64,000 nucleotides of DNA, from NCBI GenBank assembly GCA_947561585.1, contig CANNZV010000114.1, positions 1-64,000 of the forward strand, read 5' to 3'. Origin of the DNA: Caprella mutica (taxonomy: Eukaryota; Arthropoda; Malacostraca; Amphipoda; Caprellidae). Shown piece by piece: positions 52,201-61,200 of the stretch; the first letter of the stretch is position 1; each line of letters starts with the position of its first letter. The position numbers and the translations under genes are program-made. The notes beneath the pieces were generated by a model, which saw only the letters and a list, made by a program, of their open reading frames with translations, was not told where the DNA came from and ran no database searches.

Positions 52201-55200
52201 AGGTGTTCTTCTGTAGCGTATACTCAGTAGAATGCAGGTTAACATGCTTTTTAATTTAAAGAGCGTGTTTCTCTTGATTTCACGCTTCAATTGTCCCAAT
52301 TATTTTCGCTCTTTGAACTGTGTTCAGCACTCTTAGATCTTCAACTGACAGTTTCACTTACATTCACTGATAAGCAAGACACTTTAGAATAAGAGGTAAT
52401 TTAACACATTCTATTATTCAACTACCAGGTATGTATGAATGTGCTTGAACATGTAAAATTTTACTTAAATTCAAACTTGAGTATACATAAAAAGCTTGAG
52501 CATAGTAATACTTCAAAACGGCACTAAACTGTAATATCATGACAATTAACTAAAGCCTTTGTAAATACGCTACTATATATAATATAATTAGTTAGACAAG
52601 AAACACCTCACATCCCTAAATAATAAGCACGTAATGATGAGTAAACACTTAGACACACTATGTAGCTATCATCTTAACTCTCTACTAGCCAAAACATTTC
52701 TACTTCAGACTCAATAATATTGAATAGAAATTAGTAATCAGTTTTTAATTATTTAAAGAAGTTCTGCCTCCTCTGGCAGAAGGCCTTTATGAAAAATCGA
52801 ATATTCTTGCTCAGCATTAAAAATAAAACTATTAATATGCACGATATCTTTCGGCTAATCATTTTGATTTATTTTTTTGCTGTTTTTCTTTTCTGAGCAT
52901 TGAACATGAATGTACTTGAGATGGCATATATAATCTATGTTCCATGTTTTATTTTCCAAATTCGTGTATTATTATAGATTAAGAATCCCTCTACTATCAC
53001 TTGACTATTGGCAATATCAACCCAATGTTGAATTGTTTCCAAATGAATGTGTATTATTTTCTAACTGTTCCTAACATAATAAGATGACTTAGGTATAGTA
53101 GAGAGTTAATGTGAAATTATGAAAACTGTGCACTTAATACACAGATAATTTGCTTTATTATCATCTGAAAATGTAAAGCCCAATGAACTGTGCCCTGATA
53201 TAAAGGAATCAGCAACCTACCTTCAAAATAACTCAGTATAGCCTCAAATAGGCACTGTAGTTTTCTATGAGAGAAGCGATAGAAAACTTTAATTATGAGA
53301 AACATTTGAGTTCTGATAAAATGTAATCAGTTCAGTAGGTAGGTTGTTAATTCCATTCCTCTAATCTGAGTTTGAATGTTTGAATGGCTCATTTTAACTC
53401 TTCATGTCTCCTACAAACTGCACAAATAACTGCATATCTCTCTTATAATTCCCTCTAATGCTATTTCCTTCAGCGCCCTCTGATGCTCCAGGTAACGGCA
53501 TTTCGACTGCCTGTCAGCAGCACGTCTCAGCATCATCTTTCAGAGGACTTGCCAACAGCACTCAGGGCTCCAAACAATTCTCGTCTCTATTCTCTCCTAT
53601 CGATAGCAACAAACAGCACCTTGTTCAGGCTAATTTTAGACCGCCACCTGCACAGTATACTGCCCGCTAGACTCTAAACACGTAGACGTAGATTCAACAA
53701 ATATACTCTTGAGGGCCGTACACACGCAGGGATTTTTAAGTCTTTCCCCAGATTTTTACTAAGCTCCTCCTACTTTTTCCACGAATTTTTTCTTATATGA
53801 TTCAAAAGTCTTGTGGAAAAAGCAAGAGGGCATAGTAAAAATTCTCGTGGAAAGACTTAAAAAAAACCTGAGTGGGTACGGCCCTTTAGTCTTGGCGTTT
53901 CAAAGTGTATTCCACTTCTGTAAATAATTCTATTTTTTGGAAATGCATCTTCATTTCATGCAGAATATCTGTGAAGATTTGCTTAGATCAAGTTAGACCA
54001 ATTTTTGGTTAAAACATCTTCCTTCGCCATGTCATTACTTTCATCAACTCTGTTCACTTGCTTCAATCTCTTTTCTTATTGTGATAACTACTCTATAAAC
54101 TGTCTCGTAGTCTGTGTTATAGTTACTATTAATGTACAATTTAAATTATTGACATCGACAATACTTATAGGGTGGTGTGAGTAACTTATAGTAAAATTAA
54201 GGAGTTAAGAAGTTCCAAAAAGAGAGAGTTATTAATAATATTAATAAATATCTTCAGTGCTCGTACATCTTAAGTACCAAAATTTATTATTGCTCCAATA
54301 TTGGAAAAATGTTGGGCAGAGAAACATTATTTTTCATTCTAATTTTTATTATAATTTTGTGTATAAATCGTACACAAGAGAAATGTGACCTTAGGTCCGT
54401 TTCCATCGTGGAGAGCAGGTGCAGCCTAACTTCAAAAGAGATCATAAACTGTTTTATGTTGGTCTAATTTCAAATCAAGTTGTAAGTCTAGTTGTTTGGT
54501 ATATATCAAAGAAACAATGCAATGTTTTACAAAAGCCACCATTTTGTAGCTTGAAGAGGAAAATGTTACTTTTATGTTTGTTTAAAACAAATATACATAT
54601 GCAAATTCTCCAATAAGAGACCACCAAATTCTAATTTTTCTTCTATTTAATCAAATTTCATTTTAATTTTTGATACAGAAAGACTTTGTATTATTCGGAT
54701 TTTCAATATTTGGTGATCCTTAAAATTTATCACATAAAAAAATTTGAAAAAATAAAATTACCGCTATTAGAATAAATTTATTAGAAATTAAATATTCCAT
54801 TTGTGGGAGACGAAACGTTTTAACTCCTTATTTTTACTCTAAAAACTTCCCCAGCGTGTTGTTAGGTTTACTAAGAAGGTTGTAGATAGGCTGTTGCTAC
54901 ATTTTTTTATTATATTCGGAGACTATTGATTCGATTATTAAAATAAATATAAGGTTTGTCTGCTGTTGTACTCAATCAAAATTGACTATACGAAATGTAA
55001 AAAATGATTTTAATCGAGCATAATTAAATCTATATACGTATAGTTTGAATTTTGCAATACTCCTTCGAAATATATCAATGGAAATATATCAATGGAAATA
55101 TATCAATGGAAATATATCCAAAAGAAATATATAAAGTCAACTCTGTTTCTATTATTCACAAATCGGATATATTTAATAACTAATTAAATACCCGAAATAA

Positions 55201-58200
55201 GATTTCAGAAAGTTCACTACATTAAATAGTTACAGTGATTCATTTAATATTACTATAAGTTGGAGCAATTCAAATGAGAAAATTTGAGATAGTTACTTGC
55301 TTTTCATATTGAATTATAAATTTCTTAATAAATCCTTAATAAGTAAATCCTAACGCTGCACTACTTAGACACTCACCGTATGTGTAAAGTGGATGTTAGG
55401 TCATGTCAGTTTGAAATTTCTGCAGGTCATATTGGTTCATTACACCCACTTGCCGGATACTGTGAGTGTCCGTGTACTTACAGGTAAAAAATTCACAAAA
55501 TTTCACTTCTGGTAGGAAAAGACAACAAATCTTCTATGTGAAGAACTAGCAAATTCATTGGTAATTATAATTAAACTTGCAAAATCATCAGTAATAATCA
55601 TCAAACTAGCTAAATAATTGATATTACTTCTATTATTTTATAAAACATCATAAAAAATCATATTAAGAATTAGTTTTAATTTGTTTTATTTTTTTATATA
55701 ACAAAATTGTAAATTCAGATTTTTTTTCAAAGAATCTCCTTATCTAATCATCAGTCCCTTATACTGGACCCAATTTAAGATTAATAATAAAAATTTCATG
55801 ACTATTTAATTTAAAAATGATCACATTAAACCAAGATTTTATTTTTTCCATTAAAACGAATATATTCATAAGAATTCCCAATTTAAAGTATAGTTCTGGG
55901 AATAAAAGTTCGCATTTTTTATTACTCTGAATGATATGAAAATATAAGATAAATAATAAAATAATTAGAAGGTGGCAAATGTCACAGAAAGATAGTTTTA
56001 TTAAACTATTAAATTTATATCTGGTTGAAGAGCAATTTTGATAAACAGGCACTACCTTCAAAACATCGTTTATGAAGGTTTAAGAAATGCTAAAAATGTT
56101 TCTGTTTGGGCAGATTTATGATAAAGAATTTAAAATATTGAAACAAAATTGAAGAAAAAACTGTACGGCTACTAAAAATATCTTAAATTTTTCTAATGAA
56201 AAGTCAAAAAACACGACGATAGTATGGAAGGGGCATATGTAGAAGTTAAAATAGTTAATGAATTAATTTACATGAAGTTATATAACATGAATTGTTAAAC
56301 AGAAAATCATCAGCAAAATAAATTGAAGACAATTAAATCGTGTTAAGTTATAATTATTGTCTTTTATAATTGTCAAAAGAAATATATAGTTCAATATTTC
56401 AGCATGTATATAAAACAATACTTTATTCATTCTATAATTTACGTATTCTAGTCCATACGTATTCTTTACTTTATGTATTCCATACTTTACGTATTCTTGC
56501 ATAACTCGAATTCACGAATTTGTTAAATTTTCACAGTTACAAATCTTGGCAAATCAGAAAAAATAATTTTGTTGAGAATGGAAAATTAAAATTTTTTGAT
56601 GCTTATTTATTTATAGGGTAACGAATCAATTACCGGACCTAGATGAAAACAGATTAAATGACCATTTCATCGACTCTTTTTTTTTGTGACTGTGAGCATA
56701 CTGTAATTGAGTAGTTACCTTATAATTTGTTTATTATTTGGGGAAGTTATCGAAATAAATATTTGTGTCGTTTGTTCTTCATATTTCTTCTTATTACTAT
56801 GTACAACCAATATTCATTTCGTATTTTTTTTTAAATGCTTTTATATATTTTCTGTAGCTTGAATTATCAATTGATAAAAAATTGAATTTTTGTGGTAAGT
56901 TTTTATTTTTTTTCATAAAAATATTTTTACGTTAAATACAAATGATGTAAATATTCAATGTTGGAGATGACTTGCATGTTTTGTTACGTGTTCTATGATT
57001 TCTTTAACGGGAGCAAAAATACCTAGTAACAGCTGAGTGCCCACAGAGCAAGAAGAAGGTAATGATACCTAGCATGGAATCTCAACTGGAATATTTACTG
57101 GGAATTTAATGGTGAGTTTGTGTTTTTTTAAACCAAATAAAAGTTTATGTTTTTGAAGAAGCGTTTGATGTTGTAAATTATTATTTTGCTACAAAGATAT
57201 TTATGTATAGTCTTATTAGTATAAATTATTCATTTTTAATAAATTAAATTCATCTAAACTCAATAATAATTTTTTATATTACAATATTAACCTTTTCGAA
57301 AAAAAATTACTTTTGCATTCTATTTCTAATATCTATCAACTTTTGAACTTCAACTGAAATCTTAACCAGATTCAATTTAATATTGTTTAAAAAATTTCAC
57401 TCAAAAATTCAAATTTTCTAAATTTATTATTCTTTTATATGAAAAACATATATAAACTCAGTTAAAAAATTAATATTTTTTGATCAAATCAGAAAACTTT
57501 TCTTGGACTTAGAATATCCAAAAATAGGATTTTTTTAATTTTTCTGCTATAAATTGAAAAAGATATGCAAAGATATAGGTGTTATATAAACATATAATAA
57601 AAGTCATATAGATAGATATAGGATAAATTCATGAATAAAATATAGGATAAATACATGAATAAAATATAGGATAATAGAATGAAATATGACATAAGAAAAG
57701 CGACAGAATATATTATAGGGTAGTTATAGGTATCAATTATAGGACATATAACTGATCATTTTATTATAGGTGTAGACTATGATTGAGATCTAAATAAAAA
57801 AGATGCTATCTTAAAGTAACCATTCAACTTCAAAACAACGGACAAATATCAAACAGTTAGGAACTTAAGGTGAATTCCTTAATTTGTTATTGTAATTGAA
57901 TTGCAGTTGGTGGAATCATTTCATTGCAGACCCTTTCTAATCGATCGCAAAGCACGACAACACTTTGCATTATAAATATGTTTTGATGGCACAATGTCCG
58001 TCACACACGAACCTCTCATGGCACACTTTCCTATGTATCTTAATGACTGATAACTGAAATACGGAATGTGAAGTAGAAATCAATGAAGATGATTGACGAA
58101 GATTGTTTATAAATGCATCGTATTGTTTGAGTTGCATATCATATAGGAAGGATAGATAATAGTCCACGTGCCAGGTTGCTGTAGTCATTTATTCGATATT

Positions 58201-61200
58201 TTGTATAATAAGGAAAGTTTTAGTTATTGAACGTTCCTCAATTTCGATCATGTAAGAAAAAGTATATAATGATTGCTATTTAACTTGTAGTTTAATGCAG
58301 GTATCATGGGTACCAATTGAAATAAAGAGTATAAATGTCATATTATATATATTTTTTCTTACATGATCGAAAATGTGGAACCGTTCGATAACTCGGAACT
58401 TACCCAACATAATTTGGGATATATTTAACAATAAAAAAATTATTCCTAATTAAAATTAACTCTGAAAATAATTAAGCACAATCAATATGGCTTGCTATTT
58501 AATTGAATACATGGCATCTGTAGGACAAAATCATATAAATAAATAAATTTAAATCAATCCACTTCATTGACTTCTCTGGATCAAAAATATCATAAAAAAT
58601 GTTGAATTTTCACTACAGTATAACTCCTCTATAATGAAATCCTCTACAGTGAACATGGAGTCCTGAGTAATGAAGTAGCCAGAATAGTGAACAAATTTTC
58701 TTTAGCCTGACATAAAGTGGCCATAACTTTTCTAAAAAAGATGGCCATTCATGGCTGGCAAAAGAAAATTTGTTCACTATAGAGGCTACTTCCTTTCTCA
58801 TGACATTACATTCACTATACAGGAGTTCACTATAAAGGAGTCATAATGTATTGATATTCACAATAATAATAACGATTAAACGATTGATTTAAAGTTGATA
58901 AAATTGTAATTGATATCAGAGTAACGGGAGCATCTCCTTTAAAATTTGAAATCCTATTCTTGCCACCTCGTCTCTTGCGTCGAAAAGGTGGAAAAACCTC
59001 TAGATTTTAAAGGCTAATTGCACTTAATTTCATATTGAGTTGAAGAAGAACTTGAATGTTATTCTTATCTCAAAATAGAGAGACATAGGGTCAAGTTTTA
59101 ATTACCAGATGTGAATTAATTACCGGTTAAAAATTCCAATGGGTTATTAAATAAAAAAGAGCATCAAAATATATTCATTGTGTGGAGAATAAACAATAAG
59201 TAAAAATGTATTGTTTAACACATTGTTTTTTTTTCTGGTGTCTCCACATTGAAAGTTTCTAATTTTAGTGTTTTGACGATTAGGTATTTTTATATGATAA
59301 TCCATTTAAATCTCATCAGGTAATTGGAACTTTACCCTAGACCGTAACATTTTCTTATATACTAAATTCAATTCTTCTGATTAAATCTAGTACGGAATAT
59401 TTTTTATTTTCTTACATTCCTGATATTTTGATGTAACAAATGTACCGCGAAATTTTCATTCATATAATTTTCTATAATTTTGTTATCAAGTATTTTATTT
59501 TTTGTGACAATGGCAACAAGTTCAGACGCATGATATTGAATTAGAACTAAGAAATTAGGACAAATTTTACACCCTGGTGTAAAATATGTAATCGACAAAT
59601 ATTGAACGCATTTTATCGTAAGATAACATAGTTACTGACGCTATCCTCATTAAAAAAAATATTTCAGTAATGTCCGACGAAAATGTTAGAACCGTTTATG
59701 AAGTAGAATAAAATAAGATTGATTTTTGTCGAATAATTTATCACGGAAATAGATAATGTTTTAATCACCAATTATTATTATTGGTGACCGAAAGTCAGCT
59801 AAGAAAAACTTCCAATACATCATTAAGAGCATTTATCGCTACTTTCCTCCCTGTCTGCCTATTTGAGTCCCTTGTACTTTATTTCATTTTTGACCCTAGC
59901 GATATTGCCCTTTGGTTCTGAAACAGACGTTAAACAGTACTAAATTATTTATTTTTAATTAAGTCTTCTCTAATTTCTTCTTTGAGTACCTTGTATTAAA
60001 TTTTGACCTCTGCATTTTGGGCTTTAGTTCTTAAGCAGACGTTAAACCCCTGTTAAGTTATTAACTGTTCATGGAATCCTTTCTGATTGATTCTTTGAGT
60101 CCCTTGTATAAAATTTTAACCCCTGTGACATGGCTTTTGTTTCTGAAGCCATAACTAAATTATTTAAATGCTACTTTTTCTCCCCAGGTGGCGATGGTTG
60201 CATCAGCAGTAAACTGTTGAAGTCGCCCTGCTTCTCCAGACCGAGAGGGAACACCACCTCCTCCTACTTGGAGAACGAGAGGAGTCAACCCCTAACACTA
60301 CTACAGGTACTAGAGTCACTGTGATGATGTGCTATCAGAGAAAAGAGTCACTGTGATGATGTACTATCAGAGAAAAGAGTCAGTGTGATGATGTACTATC
60401 AGAGAAAAGAGTCAGTGTGATGATGTACTATCAGAGAAAAGAGTCACTGTGATGATGTACTACCAGAGAAAAAAGTCACTGTGATGATGTACTATCAGAG
60501 AAAAGAGTCACTGTGATGATGTACTATCAGAGAAAAGAGTCACTGTGATAATGTACTATCAGAGAAAAGAGTCACTGTGATGATGTACTATTAGAGAAAA
60601 GAGTCACTGTGATGATGTACTATCAGAGAAAAGAGTCACTGTGATGATGTACTATCAGAGAAAAGAGTCACTGTGATGATGTACTATCAGAGAAAAGAGT
60701 CACTGTGATGATGTACTATCAGAGAAAAGAGTCACTGTGATGATGTTTTATCAGAGAAAAGAGTCACTGTGATGATGTACTATCAGAGAAAAGAGTCACT
60801 GTGATGATGTACTATCAGAGAAAAGAGTCACTGTGATGATGTACTATCAGAGAAAAGAGTCACTGTGATGATGTACTATCAGAGAAAAGAGTCACTGTGA
60901 TGATGTTTTATCAGAGAAAAGAGTCACTGTGATGATGTACTATCAGAGAAAAGAGTTACTGTGATGATGTACTATCAGAGAAAAGAGTCACTGAGATGAT
61001 GTACTATCAGAGAAAAGAGTCACTGTGATGATGTACTATCAGAGAAAAGAGTCACTGAGATGATGTACTATCAGAGAAAAATCAGAGAATAGAGTCACTG
61101 TGATGATGTACTAACAGAGAAAAGAGTCACTGTGATGATGTACTATCAGAGAAAAGAGTCAGTGTGATGATGTACTATCAGATAAAAGAGTCAGTGTGAT

